Made by a program: the position numbers and the translations under genes. The notes below the pieces were generated by a model. It did not search any database and was not told the DNA's origin. It saw nothing but the letters and a program-made list of their open reading frames with translations. Positions 12,804 through 24,754 of a stretch of DNA of 64,000 bases are shown here, piece after piece (the stretch's first letter is position 1; every line of letters begins with the position of its first letter). The DNA is from Gibbula magus (lineage: Eukaryota; Mollusca; Gastropoda; Trochida; Trochidae), in contig OW388304.1 of the NCBI GenBank assembly GCA_936450465.1, positions 15,357,061-15,421,060 on the forward strand, written 5' to 3'.

Positions 12804-15800
12804 ATGAGCGACATTGTACAATTGGCTGCTCTGAGAAAGCAGAGGCGGCCGAGAACCGGTCGCTCAGGGGAGGTAATTAACTCCAAGAACGACAACTCTG
12901 GCAGCGGAGAAGATTCCGACACCGAAGTGAGTGTTAATTTTTTAAAATAAAAAAATAGGGATTCTTTCTGAATGTATGCGTAACGATGTTTTGAACAGGT
13001 TTTTAGGATTAATTATATTATTTGAAAATGAAATTATATGGTTTCAAAATACGTTTTATGCTTAAAATATATCCTCTGTAGATGTAAATTAACTCAAAAT
13101 CAAATATGACAAATAACATTTTTTTAGTTTAGAATGTGTGAGAAAACCCTATTAGAATCTACAGGATGCTGGATTTGTCGTCTACGCGCACCTTTCTGAT
13201 GCAGAGAAACTAAATAAACTGTAACTTTGTTTATTTAGGAACAATCAGATGGTGTCACACTCGAGTCACCAAAGTCACGCCCTCACAGACATTCCGGATT
13301 TGATGACGTTATCAACTCATCGGATACCAAGACACCACTTCCGTTTATAAGTTGTAAGGTAGATATTATCTGATAAATACAATTTATAATTCTATCTATA
13401 AACAATTATTGCCGAGAACAATTCATTATTTATTAAAGACGGTGCTTTACCAAATTGAGACTTCAAGTTGGAGCCAGCCTTCTATTGATAATTCTCTGTT
13501 ATCCTCCTCTGGTCCTCCGATCAGAAAGCACTGATTAAGGTGATCGTACGTTATTGTTAATACAATATAGAAAACCATGTAAAACTCAATCTCACTACAC
13601 TATAGATACACATATTGTGATATACGTCATTAATCGCGTGGTATGCAATAAGAGAAAATCCTCTCATGACGTCACATAGAAGAGAGGCGTTCTTGAAACG
13701 AAATTACTTAAACTACTTACTTAGTCGTACAATAAAAATAAATAATCAATGATTTGTCGCGTTGAGGGTCATATAATATCTAGCGATTGATATCGCTTAT
13801 ATATGTTGCACTACTCAATGGATGGTCGTTTAAGGTTTACTTTATCAAATATGGATGTGTGAATGAGACTATATAGAATAGACAGGTGCTATGGATAGAC
13901 AGGACACGCTCAAACCATTTGCCTTCTATCAGTAAGGGTTGCTCCAACTACTTGCCCTTTTGTGTACTTGTATTACAGTTTTTCTGTATTGGAATATTCT
14001 AACAGAAATTTACATTCTTCATTGATCTTCATTTAGTTTGAAATTTACAGTGGGTCAGTGTTTGAGATACTATTATTGTCACTTCGTATACCTGACAATT
14101 TTCTTTGGGTTCCTTGTAAGGCTGATATTTCGTTTATATTTTACTGAGGCACATAACTCATATAAAGGTTGATAAGTTTATTGAGCCTGTGTGCATCTAC
14201 TCTATGTGGAACCGGCTGATCAAGGCCTGAAATCTGAAACAGAATAATCAAATTTAAAATACATCAAAACAGGGTCATATTGGTTAACATACTAAGTACT
14301 ATATATTTATGATATTTATTCAAACAACCGTATTTGTGTTAATGACAATTTCATACAACAGTTGTTCTACGTTGCATTTGTAAGTAGGAAATGAAACATC
14401 GGTTCTCTTTGTCTGTTTCATTTGATTCTGTGATCAGTGTTATTGGTGTATAATTCTGTAATTAGTGGTTGTAACATGTCCCCATTCATATTATACCTAT
14501 AATCAGACACAGACCAGGAAGCTAATGTGACTCGAGGGTTGATATTGTTATGATTTAACGACTCGGTGATTTCGAGTCCAAATCGTCTAGTCTTTAAGTT
14601 CGTAGAAACAAATACCCAAGTACATTTACACATGTCGAATTTGAAGGAACAGCACTCACGAGTTACAGATGAGATCACAGGCTGTAGAGAGGAGGTTCTC
14701 GGAGGTAAGGAGTGAGGTACACTCGGACTCACATCCCATCTTTGTGGCGTCCGATCCTATCTTCTCTGCAATCTGCTGCACCAAGTTCTTCAACTCCGGC
14801 ACGTTGAAGAAGTGCGTGAACTCTGCAGGACATTGTGGAGATATGATTGTCGAGAAGAGCGTTTAGGGATGAGAATAGTTGAATATAAATCATAAACAAG
14901 AGTGTATTGAAAATAAGCTCCCTGGCACCTAATGGGTTGTGAATGAGAGCATTAATGATTGTTATACAATATCATTATTGGATTATGGATGGATTGATGG
15001 GTTCATTAGCAGATTGTTGATGAGATTAATGGTGGATCAGGGAAAAAGCATTTGTAGAAATGTGCTTATGTGGATTGTGGATAGATGAGTTGAGAGTTGT
15101 AAGTTGTGAGATCATTTGCAAATTGTTTTAAATTTGATTTGAGGCTTATTGATGAGAGTATTTATTGATTGTGGATAATGTCATGTGTATCAATGACTTA
15201 CCGTCAACGATTGAACAGTGACTTACTATCAATGATAGAACAGCGACTTACTATCAATGATAGAACAGTGACCTACCATCAATGATAGACCAGTGACTTA
15301 CTATCAATGATACAACAGTGACTTACCATCAATGAAAGAACAGTGACTTACTATCAATGATAGAACAGTGACTTACCATCAATGATAGAACAGTGATTTA
15401 GTATCAATGATAAAGCAGTGACTTAATATCAATGATAGAACAGTGACTTACTATCAATGATAGAACAGTGACTTACCATCAATGATAGAACAGTGATTTA
15501 CTATCAATGATAGAACAGTGACTTACCATCAATGATAGAACAGTGACTTACTATCAATGACAGAACGGTGACTTACTATCAATGATAAAGCAGTGACTTA
15601 ATATCAATGATAGAACAGTGACTTACTATCAATGATAGAACAGTGACTTACCATCAATGATAGGACAGTGATTTACTATCAATGATAGAACAGTGACTTA
15701 CCATCAATGATAGATCAGTGACTTACTATCAATGACAGAACGGTGACTTACTATCAATGATAGAACAGTGACTTACCATCAATGATAGAACAGTGACTTA

Positions 15801-18800
15801 TTATCAATGATAGAACAATGACTTACCTTCAATGATAGAGCAGTGACTTACTATCAATGAAAGAACAGTGACTTACTATCAATGATAAAGCAGTGACTTA
15901 CTATCAATGACAGAACAGTGACTTACTATCAATGATAGAACAGTGACTTACCATCAATGATAGAACAGTGATTTAGTATCAATGATAGAACAGTGACTTA
16001 CCATCAATGATAGAACAGTAACTTACTATCAATGACAGATGAGTGACTTATAATCAATGATAGAACAGTGACTTACCATCAATGATAGAACAGTGACTTA
16101 ATATCAATAATATAACAGTGACTTACTATCAATGATAGAACATTGAATTACCATCAATGATAGAACGGTGACTTACTATCAATAATAGAGCAGTGACTTA
16201 CTATCAATGATTACACATTAACTTACTATCAATGATAGGACAATGACTTACTATCAATGATAGAACATTGACTTACCATCAATGATAGAACAGTGACTTA
16301 CTATCAATGATAGAACAGTGACTTATTATCAATGATAGAACAGTGACTTACCATCAATGATAAAACAGTGACCTACCATCAATGATAGACCAGTGACTAA
16401 CTATCAATGATACAACAGTGACTTACTATCAATGAAAGAACAGTGACTTACTATCAATGATAAGGCAGTGACTTACTATCAATGATAGAACAGTGACTTA
16501 CTATCAATGATAGAACAGTGACTTACTATCAATGATAGAACAGTGACTTACCATCAATGATACAACAGTGACTTACTATCAATGATAGAACATTGAATTA
16601 CCATCAATGATAGAACGGTGACTACTATCAATGATAGAACATTAACTTACTATCAATAATAGAACAGTGACTTACCATCAATGATAGAACGGTGACTTAC
16701 TATCAAAGATAGAACATTAACTTACTATCAATGATAGAACAGTGACTTACCATCAATGATAGAACGGTGACTTACTATCAATGATAGAACATTAACTTAC
16801 TATCAATGATAGAACATTAACTTACTATCAATGAAAGAACAGTGACTTAATATCAATGATAGAACAGTGACTTACCATCAATGATAGAACAGTGACTTAC
16901 TATCAATGATAGAACAGTGACTTATTATCAATGATAGAACAGTGACTTACCATCAATGATAAAACAATGACCTACCATCAATGATAGACCAGTGACTTAC
17001 TATCAATGATACAACAGTGACTTACTATCAATGAAAGAACAGTGACTTACTATCAATGATAAGGCAGTAATTTCAATCAATGATAGAACAGTGACTTACT
17101 ATCAATGATAGAACAATGACTTACCATCAATGATAGAACAGTGACTTACTATCAATGATAGAACAGTGACTTACCATCAATGATAAAACAGTGATCTACC
17201 ATCAATGATAGACCAGTGACTTACTATCAATGATAGAGCAGTGACTTACTATCAATGATAGACCAGTGACTTACTATCAATGATAAGGCAGTGACTTTCT
17301 ATCAATGATAGAACGGTGACTTACTATCAATGGAAGAACAGTGACTTACCATCAGTGATAGAGCAGTGACTTAATATCAATGATAGAACAGTGACTTACC
17401 ATCAATGATTGAACAGTGACTTATTATCAATGATAGAACAGTGACTTTCTATCAATGATAGAACAGTGACTTGTCATCAATGGTACAACAGTGACTTACC
17501 GTCAATGACAGAACAGAGACTTACCGTCAATGACAGAACAGCACACTAGAGGAACGAAGACGAGCAGTACAATGCAATACTTCATAGTTGCAATTCCTGA
17601 AAATATAATGTTTGCTAGAACTATATATATTTTATTCAGTATCTTTTAGATGTGTAATAAGAAGTTTGACAAACAATTTGTACAATATAAAATTCAAGAT
17701 TATATATCATGATATGTTAGACAATGTGGACAGAAGGAAAGATTACAAGTATCAAACATAACAATATGTTTCAGGAAAACGGTTAAATCATTCCAGAAAG
17801 CGGCCACTGTGTAGTTTCACCGTTGACTGTCATATATCCTTGGTGCGACTGTTTCAGAAATGTTTTCTTTCATACAACTTCCCCGTAAATATGTTTATTT
17901 GGGTCAAAGATTCACTTCAGAATCACATAGTAACAGGTTACGATCGTACATGGTAGAACTATTAATCTATTGTTTGAAATAACTATATCTATTATATTCA
18001 GATATTCATTAAATCGTTCTAACATTGTATAATCTTGAATTGAGAGCAGGACATAATTATTTTGACCTACCTTGGTTCTCGTTCTGAGAGAAACAAAGTA
18101 GATTGTTATACTTTATATAACATTGAGATAAGGTCTCGCGGGATTGTTACGATAAGACAACTGACCCAATTATCAGAAACATATACACTTACTTCATTTT
18201 AGAAATACGTTAATTATTTGAATCTAAGGAGTAATGTAAAGACATATTAAAGTGATAGGTATTGTCAGGGGACGACATCAATGTCACAAATAGTCAACAC
18301 TTGAAAATACATGTATAATGAAAGTACCAATGACTGAACGTATTTCGAATTGACGACAGTGATGCAACCATGCCACCATGTTCCGGCTAACCGTTAGCAC
18401 AAGACACTTTGATCGTTGCTGTGTCAGTCTACATTTCGTACAAACTGCTACTAGCCATGTTATCTGAATCTGGATCAATCGTGGTCTCCCACTGATATTC
18501 ATACACGTATAAATTCCTCAAAATATGCGTTTGCAGTGTCATTTACCTAACCCTTTTGTTTAACAATCAGGTTTCCGAACTAGAGATAAAAGCACTGATT
18601 AGTACGAGTTCAAAACAGTCGCTGATCAGCAAAGAAATCTGCAATAAATTACGGTGAGTGCTGGCAATTACTTACTTTTCTCTTAATAATGAACATATAA
18701 TGATATTATTTATGATATGTGTTTGAAAATGATATTTCAAACATAATTTATCTCTACGTTTTTCCCTAGCGGCGTTACCTCTGAAGGACGCCGTCAAGGC

Positions 18801-21800
18801 CACCGGTTTGTGATGACCTTTCTTGACAAACAGGTCGCTGTCACTCTTGAAGTTCAAGGTGAGAGATTTAGGAGAGTGTTTTTGAGGTTTTTTTTATTTA
18901 CTAAATTTGTCGTTGACGTTCCACATTACACATGGTAATTCTCTCAGTTTGACGAAAATCAATAAACCATTGTTTTGTATACTGTAAAAAAAAGAGTTAG
19001 AGATTTTGATAAATAATATTACCAACAAGCAAAAAAGTGAGCGTGGCTCACTGGTACCCCCGACTGTTAAAGTTTGACATTTTTTATTTTACTCATTGAG
19101 AGAGGCGTCTGCATAAGCTATGGAATGTTATTGCTAAGAAAAGTGTTTGTGAAAAGGGTAGGACAAATCTCTTCATGCAAAATAGGTTGTTTTGGAAAAG
19201 TAGGAGTAAAAATAACTTGAAAAGGTAGGGATAACATAATACACTACTGACATTACCACCGATTTCAACTTTATTTTGGAAATTAATTCATCATAACGAT
19301 TCATTCGAGTAACTTGATACAACAGGTAAACTCACGCGCAAAAGAAACGTCCCCACATTTTGAAAACAGTATAAAATGGAATATTGATGTCGGAGAAAGT
19401 AGATTTTGAATGTTTTTGGTAGCCACATGTTAAGTCAAGAAGTATTCACAAATTCATTTTATTTTTACGTCTGTTTAAATACACATGGGGTGCTAAAATC
19501 AAGATGTTTTTGGCCCATAATATTTGGTATTAAAGTTTAAAACATTGAAAAAGTAGAAATTAAATTAAATAAAGATACCCTCGACATAAATAATCTTCTT
19601 TGATTTTAAATTTGTTGACGCTTCATTACTGTAGGACGGCACAAAACAAGCCAAAAACTGGCTTTTTGAGGCTTCTATCTCGTCTATTTAAGGAGATTCC
19701 AAAACGACCATTTCTTAAAACTTGTTTTTCTCAGAGTTATGAATAGATAATGTTTTGAAAATTCATATTTAGTATTGTTGGGTTCTGAAGACATGATGTA
19801 ACGCTGTTTCAGTCCTATTTATCGCCCGTCGATTGAAATATCTTTTATTTTGTATGGGGACGTTTCTTTTGCACATGGGTTTACATGGAAGAACACCCCT
19901 GTAGGCACAGTGAGGGATATACAGCAGTTTATGGCTGAAAGAAAAGAAAATTTAAGTTTTTCCAAAACATAACCAGTGGAAATATAAAATAGTAAAATCA
20001 ACATGAACACAGAAGTAGCTTTTGATGATAAAGTCAACAAATGACAACACAGAAGTAGCTTCATTCATTCTAGCTCCGAACATGACTAAGTAAAAAAACA
20101 CAAAAAATCGCCAAAAATTCACCAAATCGTGTTACATTTTGCACCTCTCCTAGAGGTGAAGCAGACATGTGTTAGGTTTGAAAAGGATGAGATTAATAGT
20201 TTTTCTGTAATCGACCGGACAAAAAATGGTCAGAATATGAGGAAGTTGAAAATATAAAAAAATCGCCATTTCGGTTTTAATGTATTAGATGTTTTATAGT
20301 TAATATTCGATGAATATGTCAAGTAATAAATACATCAGTATATATAATTTCAAAATTTAAATAAATACCTCTAATTATAGTATATTTGACGTAAGAGAGT
20401 ATAACATACATTAAAAATTTAGATAATCAATATTACTCATTACTTCAAATCAAATCAAAGTATGAAAGGCCAGAGGCCCTTATACAGCCAAGTTAATACT
20501 TTACAATATAAACTCAGGGGCAAAAGAATCTATACCAACATATTTTCTGTTTTAAAAAGTTGAAACTTGGTTTTCAAATGGATTTTTTTATTACCATACT
20601 ATGTCACAACAACGCAACTTTATAATTACCGAGAAAATTCATGCTATTAACCAAATATGGACTTTGTTACACGTTTTTCGAGCAAAATGGTATGCAAGTG
20701 CATCACGTTAATATGGTACCAAACTGTATAAAAACCACGAATCTGGCAATCTGCATGCTTTGGACCTCAATCGTAACAAACACAACAAGTGACATGCCCA
20801 GACTTACCACAGAGGAACGAGATAGAGCGATTGGGATGTTGCAGTTGGGAGCACGCCACGACCACGTTGCTCGTATCTTCAACTGCACCCGCACTACGAT
20901 AAGTAGACTGCCAACACGAATGGCACAGACAGATGGGACCCAGGACCGGCCAAGAAGTGGAAGATCCAGGGTCACAACCGCAAAAATGACCGCTTCATCC
21001 CCACGATTCACCTACGCAATAATTTCTTCACAGTGACCTCATCAGCAGCAATATCATTACACCGTGCTACCAGCAGAAGGACAGTGGCCAGACGTCTTCG
21101 GGAACATGGAATTCGAACGTACCGGCCCTTTCGCGGGATGATGCTGAGCCGACGTGACTGACATAACCGACGTTACCGTCACCAATGGACAAGAATGATA
21201 CAGCGGTGGCAGAACAGGAACTGGCAAAGAATTATGTATTGTCTTTTAAACGAGTATCACATTATTTATGTGACATATCAGATAATGTTGATAACAACAA
21301 AACAATGTTGGTATAGTTTCTTTTGCCAGTGAGTTTATCTGTAAGACCATTAACACAATGTTTTGCGTAATATTAAAACATGGTGAATATATAATGCAAT
21401 TTGGAATTGGGAGGTGGGATTTTACAGCGTCTGGCTTGTTTTTCAATGCCGAGATGTCTTCCTATATTAACTGCCAGTTCAGTGAGACCCATTCGGAATC
21501 GTATCACTGAATTCCGGAGAGACTTGGATTTGATATTCTGCAGATATGTTTTGGTCTCAAAGTTGAATTTGATGATGCGATATGTACTCATTACTTACAT
21601 TACATTAATGTTCTCTTGTATTTTACAGATGATATACCAGACGTGGTTCTCGGAGTTGATTTCTTGACTCAATTCAAGGTAGCATTCAATTTCTTTGATT
21701 TGTAACATGCATGTTGTCTTATTTTTTGTCCAATTATATATGATATATACCAGCTATATGTAAACACATAATTCAAACGGTCGGCGGAAGTTGATTTCCT

Positions 21801-23064
21801 GTAAGATGTAACGACGCTGTTTGCAAATCGATTTAGAACTACAAGTGTTGGCGCCTTAGAATTGTGACTGGAGTTATCTCCCTTCTACCACGTTTCAAAT
21901 GCGTTGTACGAACACAGCACCCCATATCAGGACACTATGTGGCTATATGAGTATGGTGTCGTCTAACACTGAGTTCCTTGTTTGTGTGAGTTGTGAATGA
22001 TGAAACAAATGCCCTAGAGGTTGAAATTGGGATGTCGTTGCCGTCGTGTTCTGCTGCAGTCTGATTAAAATCGACCTTGTTCCGAGGAATAAAATTTGCA
22101 AAAGTTTGCATCTACCTGGATATGAACAGGTTATGTAGATTCCTCGCCACAAGGTTTGGCGTGGAAACCTACGAACGATACGAGTTCGTATCCCCGTAGA
22201 TGCACTTAGATGCACTATTTTGCAATTTTTATTCCACGGAAAACCGTCGATTTTAATCAGACTGTGTTCTGCTGTGTGATAAAAAAAATGAAGTATTAAA
22301 GGTACGATACCAATCAGTTTATTATAAACTGTTTGAGAGGAATTCTAGAAGTTGGTGTGATGAAGGAGACAAATATTAATGGATGATCAACTTCTCTATT
22401 AACAATAGCGACGTTTCGTTTCGGTATAAATCTATACATATTATAAATATGTATATACATACATAGCACCTGAATCCCTCATGATTAATAATATACATTC
22501 GGGACAACAAAATCTATACCGAAACGTCGCTATTATTAATAAAGAAGTTGATCATCCATAAATATTTGTCTTCTTCAGTTTATTATACCTAAAAGCAGCA
22601 GAAGCTAACATCGACACATGTATGATGTGTGTTGCTGTCCTTTGAGTTGTATGGAATACCTGAATTTACTGTTGCTTCAACATGTATATATACATGCTTT
22701 AAATATTTGGAAAAAGCCTTTTTCCGCAAACAGGTGCCTTCTTTGTTTCACCGGACTCCGTGAAAGTAATTTTATTGACGAAGACTTAGGGACCAAATGA
22801 AGCAAAACAATGTTATGCATGGGACAGTGTAAATTAGTTTTTCGTTTTGATATTCTTCGCCTTAAATAGTCTATATATATATATGTACAGAATGAATAAT
22901 AAAAGTAAATTTCAAATTATTTTTTACAGTGCAGCCTAAACTTCAAAGAGAAATGCCTTCTCATTTGCCATGGACGTGACGATGGCGTAATACTTCCGTT
23001 TTTACCGGAAGGTGAAATACCGTTGAAGTTCAGAGTTCATCGAAATGTAGCTGCCTCTTTTTGA
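12804..23064 (+). CDS. NRIP2/3-like retropepsin-fold protein, 199 aa, catalytic Asp absent
   Basis: Six coding exons join in consistent phase: 12804-12926, 13239-13358, 18571-18653, 18770-18858, 21629-21678 and 22930-23064 (TGA), 600 nt in all. The start is the first ATG after the acceptor at 12,803. Residues 1-80 are polar, basic, then acidic (RKQRRPRTGRS; SGSGEDSDTE). Residues 75-199 read as a retropepsin-like domain: strand PFISCKVSELEIKALI, then STSS where the family has D-T-G, then KQSLIS. Later come a flap-like segment (RFVMTFLDKQVAVTLEVQ), DVVLGVDFL as the conserved Leu-Gly-(x)3-Leu, and KCSLNFKEKCLLI. From memory, this order and spacing match vertebrate NRIP2/NRIP3, relatives of DDI1 that keep DTG. 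Here D and the first G are both Ser, so proteolysis is not expected. Intron 3 holds a whole gene on the other strand, and intron 5 a dead Tc1 transposase. The assignment is by inspection only. Confidence 0.75.
14177..14182 (-). terminator. Poly-A signal of the nested gene
   Basis: AATAAA on the minus strand begins 14 bases after the TAG stop, giving a very short 3' UTR and supporting the last exon of the 86-residue gene. Confidence 0.65.
14197..17585 (-). CDS. Small secreted cysteine protein, 86 aa, nested gene
   Basis: Three minus-strand exons: 17585-17525, 14822-14660 and 14233-14197 (TAG), 261 nt, with matching phases (1 then 2). Exon 1 encodes MKYCIVLLVFVPLVCCSVID, a typical signal peptide. 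The mature part is about 68 residues and mostly helix-like (FFNVPELKNLVQQIAEKIG). It carries four cysteines as C-x3-C-x13-C-x3-C (CESEC; CDLIC). That is the two-helix disulfide-hairpin pattern of alpha-hairpinins and some short helical peptides. Splice sites are ACG|GTAAGT, TCCTGCAG, TC|GTGAGT and CTGTTTCAG. The gene sits wholly inside intron 3 of the NRIP-like gene on the opposite strand. Intron 1 (2.7 kb) is mostly a tandem array built from its own donor junction. I do not recognise a named family. A secreted signalling, defence or matrix peptide are all possible. Confidence 0.8.
15190..17545 (-). repeat. 25-bp minisatellite, about 94 copies, made of a splice-donor junction
   Basis: The array is read best on the minus strand. 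Each 25-base unit holds the last 16 exonic bases of the nested gene's exon 1 (...TGTCATTGACG) and the first 9 bases of its intron (GTAAGTCTC). The copy touching the exon (17,516-17,540) and the next one inward are nearly identical. Farther copies share ATTGATGGTAAGTCACTG or ATTGATAGTAAGTCACTG. Most copies keep GTAAGT; some have GTAAAT, TTAAGT or ATAAGT. The copy number is the array length divided by 25. The array also lies in intron 3 of the plus-strand NRIP-like gene. Confidence 0.95.
17622..17632 (-). promoter_or_regulatory. Possible TATA box of the nested gene
   Basis: AAATATATATA on the minus strand lies about 40 bases before the ATG at 17,585. A TTTTCAG at about 17,594-17,600 could instead be an acceptor for a 5' UTR intron, so the start site is not settled. 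Confidence 0.35.
19325..19884. mobile_element. TIR element about 560 bp ('CAAAAGAAACGTCCCC' ends)
   Basis: Left end GTAAACTCACGCGCAAAAG, continuing AAACGTCCCCA, is answered in inverse by TGGGGACGTTTCTTTTGCAC, continuing ATGGGTTTAC. That is about 30 bases with a few mismatches. The interior is AT-rich without an open frame. It sits in intron 5 (18,859-21,628) of the NRIP-like gene. Confidence 0.65.
20790..21235 (+). pseudogene. Decayed Tc1-like transposase, DNA-binding half
   Basis: The first part (from MPRLTTEERDRAIGMLQLGA) reads as the helix-turn-helix of a Tc1 transposase, followed by RPRSGRSRVTT, the usual GRPR/AT-hook-like link. After a frameshift near 20,980 the next frame continues DRFIPTIHLRNNFFTVTS and later RRTVARRLREHGIRTYRPF, which is the second HTH region. 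An in-frame TGA follows (near 21,160), then QWTRMIQRWQNRNW. The catalytic DDE part is absent. It is a fossil in an intron of the NRIP-like gene. Confidence 0.75.
22057..22264. mobile_element. MITE with 10-bp target duplication (family of 31.7 kb copy)
   Basis: CAGTCTGATTAAAATCGAC at the left is answered by GTCGATTTTAATCAGACTG at the right. Arms continue through TTCCGAGGAATAAAAT. The element is flanked by TGTTCTGCTG on both sides (22,047-22,056 and 22,265-22,274). A 10-base duplication fits Mutator-like elements better than hAT or Tc1. It is in intron 6 of the NRIP-like gene. Confidence 0.8.
22327..22575. mobile_element. Palindromic MITE with 12-bp flanking duplication
   Basis: Long arms carrying ATGGATGATCAACTTCTC and ATAGCGACGTTTCG are inverted across a loop of about 70 bases. 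CAGTTTATTATA flanks it on both sides (22,315-22,326 and 22,576-22,587). The loop segment also recurs in inverse at about 23,138-23,190, and an arm fragment occurs near 60,905. Confidence 0.75.
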
Positions 23065-23190
23065 TGCACCCTCAAAGACATTTATCTATTGTTGACTGTT
23101 GTTGTTGGTGGAAAAATATAATCATAAAACCCGCTTTTTGTTGTCCCGAATGTATATTATTATTCATGAGGGATTCAGGTGCTATGTAAT

Positions 23191-23331
23191 AGATAGGGGA
23201 CGAGTAGCAGTACATTATCGGGATATAAATGTACGGGTTTGAGAGGGTTGGGCGAGGCGTCAGCCGAGCCTAACCCTCTCAAACCCGTACATTTATATAC
23301 CGATATTGTACTGCTGCGAGTTCTCTATCTA
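23191..23331. repeat. Foldback palindrome about 140 bp
   Basis: Two arms of about 62 bases, carrying AAATGTACGGGTTTGAGAGG and its inverse, face each other across a loop GGGCGAGGCGTCAGCCGAGCC. It lies about 130 bases after the stop of the NRIP-like gene. Confidence 0.8.
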
Positions 23332-23332
23332 T

Positions 23333-24644
23333 CTTAGAGCACAGTCAAATGCTTGAGTCGTCAAGAAAATGTCTTAAAATTAATTTATTTCAACTATTTT
23401 GTCAACAAATTTGGGAAACATTCTCTCGAACACAACATGCAAAACATTGACATATCTCATTTTCATATGCAAATGTTAGGGACATTGACGTCATCTTCGG
23501 CACTGTGAGCACTGAATTTCTGAAATTGTCCGAGGTGCATGAGGCGTACATTTTATATAAAGCGTACGAGTCGTGCTACAGCATAAGCGTCGAGCTTGAA
23601 TCACGCACATGCATGATTTAAGCACGTTTTTATTCAGCAACATTGAGCAGTAATACATTTCATTGCCTATAAAGACTGAGTGGTTTGTGCAATGAATCAG
23701 TTCACACAATGGCTTCAACATGGACAGTCCAAGGACAAGTACACTTTTCATTCAGGAATGGTAACTTTACTTTTTTACTCCTTACTTTTCATACTCTGTA
23801 TAATTTAAAATTCAAACTAATTTTCATTAAATTGGTTTATTTAATAACAGTTATTGTTTTTTTGTATTTCAAATTTTTTACCAACACGTTAAGTTGTTTG
23901 TTGAGCTGTATTTATCAATATGTGAGTTGTTATATCTATTGTTGCATATGCTAGTGTGCATCCCGTCTATATTGCATATACATTATTTCAGGTTACTGCA
24001 GCTAAGGAACTCGAACTGTCAGTAGGAAAGAATGTAACGTCGTACTGGACATCGCTCGGACGCTTTGTGACGATACAGGAGTTTCAGTGAGACGACAATG
24101 CAGTCTCCATCCTCTAACACTACAAGAAGGTAATTTTATATCACTTTCTTATTTCTCATATTTATGTCATTTCTATATTACTTTTGAAATTATTTTTTAT
24201 ATCGTGGTTGAAAATATATAAAACATTGGTAACATGGTTTGATGCTTGTCATTGTTTCACTTACTCATGATATTTAAATGAAATACACTTGAAAAATTGA
24301 CCTCACATTACTTGCTTTATTTACATGCTTTTGTTCTTCTTTTAGGAATATCAAGCTCCTTAATATAGAAGACCCCCATCAACGGAAGCGACTATTTCCT
24401 TTCGGAAAGGGAACACAGCAGGTCATTTGTCATACGTGTAATACGTGTTTAATTGTGTGTTATCTCCATAAATAAAACAATCAGTTGACATTGTTTGTTG
24501 TTTTTATGAAAGTCTGTGAACCAGTTTATGAGCATGATACCCGAACGCAACCAGACAACCGTACATCTATCGGGATATAAATGTACTCCACGTGACCACA
24601 ATACACTCATATGATTGGACGAAAGCATTTGACTGTGCTCTAAG
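23333..24644. mobile_element. 1.3-kb element with 22-bp perfect terminal inverted repeats
   Basis: A 22-base sequence at 23,333-23,354 (starting CTTAGAGCACAGTCAAAT) recurs in perfect inverse at 24,623-24,644. The inside has gene-like features on the plus strand. These are TATAAAGA near 23,670, an ATG at 23,709 (MASTWTVQGQ), a possible exon after TTATTTCAG at 23,992 (VTAAKELELSVGKNVTSY), another acceptor TTCTTTTAG near 24,345, and AATAAA at 24,471. No transposase motif is recognised. It may be a non-autonomous element carrying a small transcription unit. Confidence 0.5.
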
Positions 24645-24754
24645 TATATATGTACATATCTATGCATTGCTTATAAGTAGGCCTATGCTCCTGGGAATGT
24701 TAAAACTGTTAATGTCTTGAATTCTTGAATCAAATTGTTAAATCGGCATGCATT

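Noticed and set aside
15190..17545. CRISPR-like array
   Set aside because: Units are contiguous 25-bp tandem repeats with no distinct spacers, in an intron of a eukaryotic gene.
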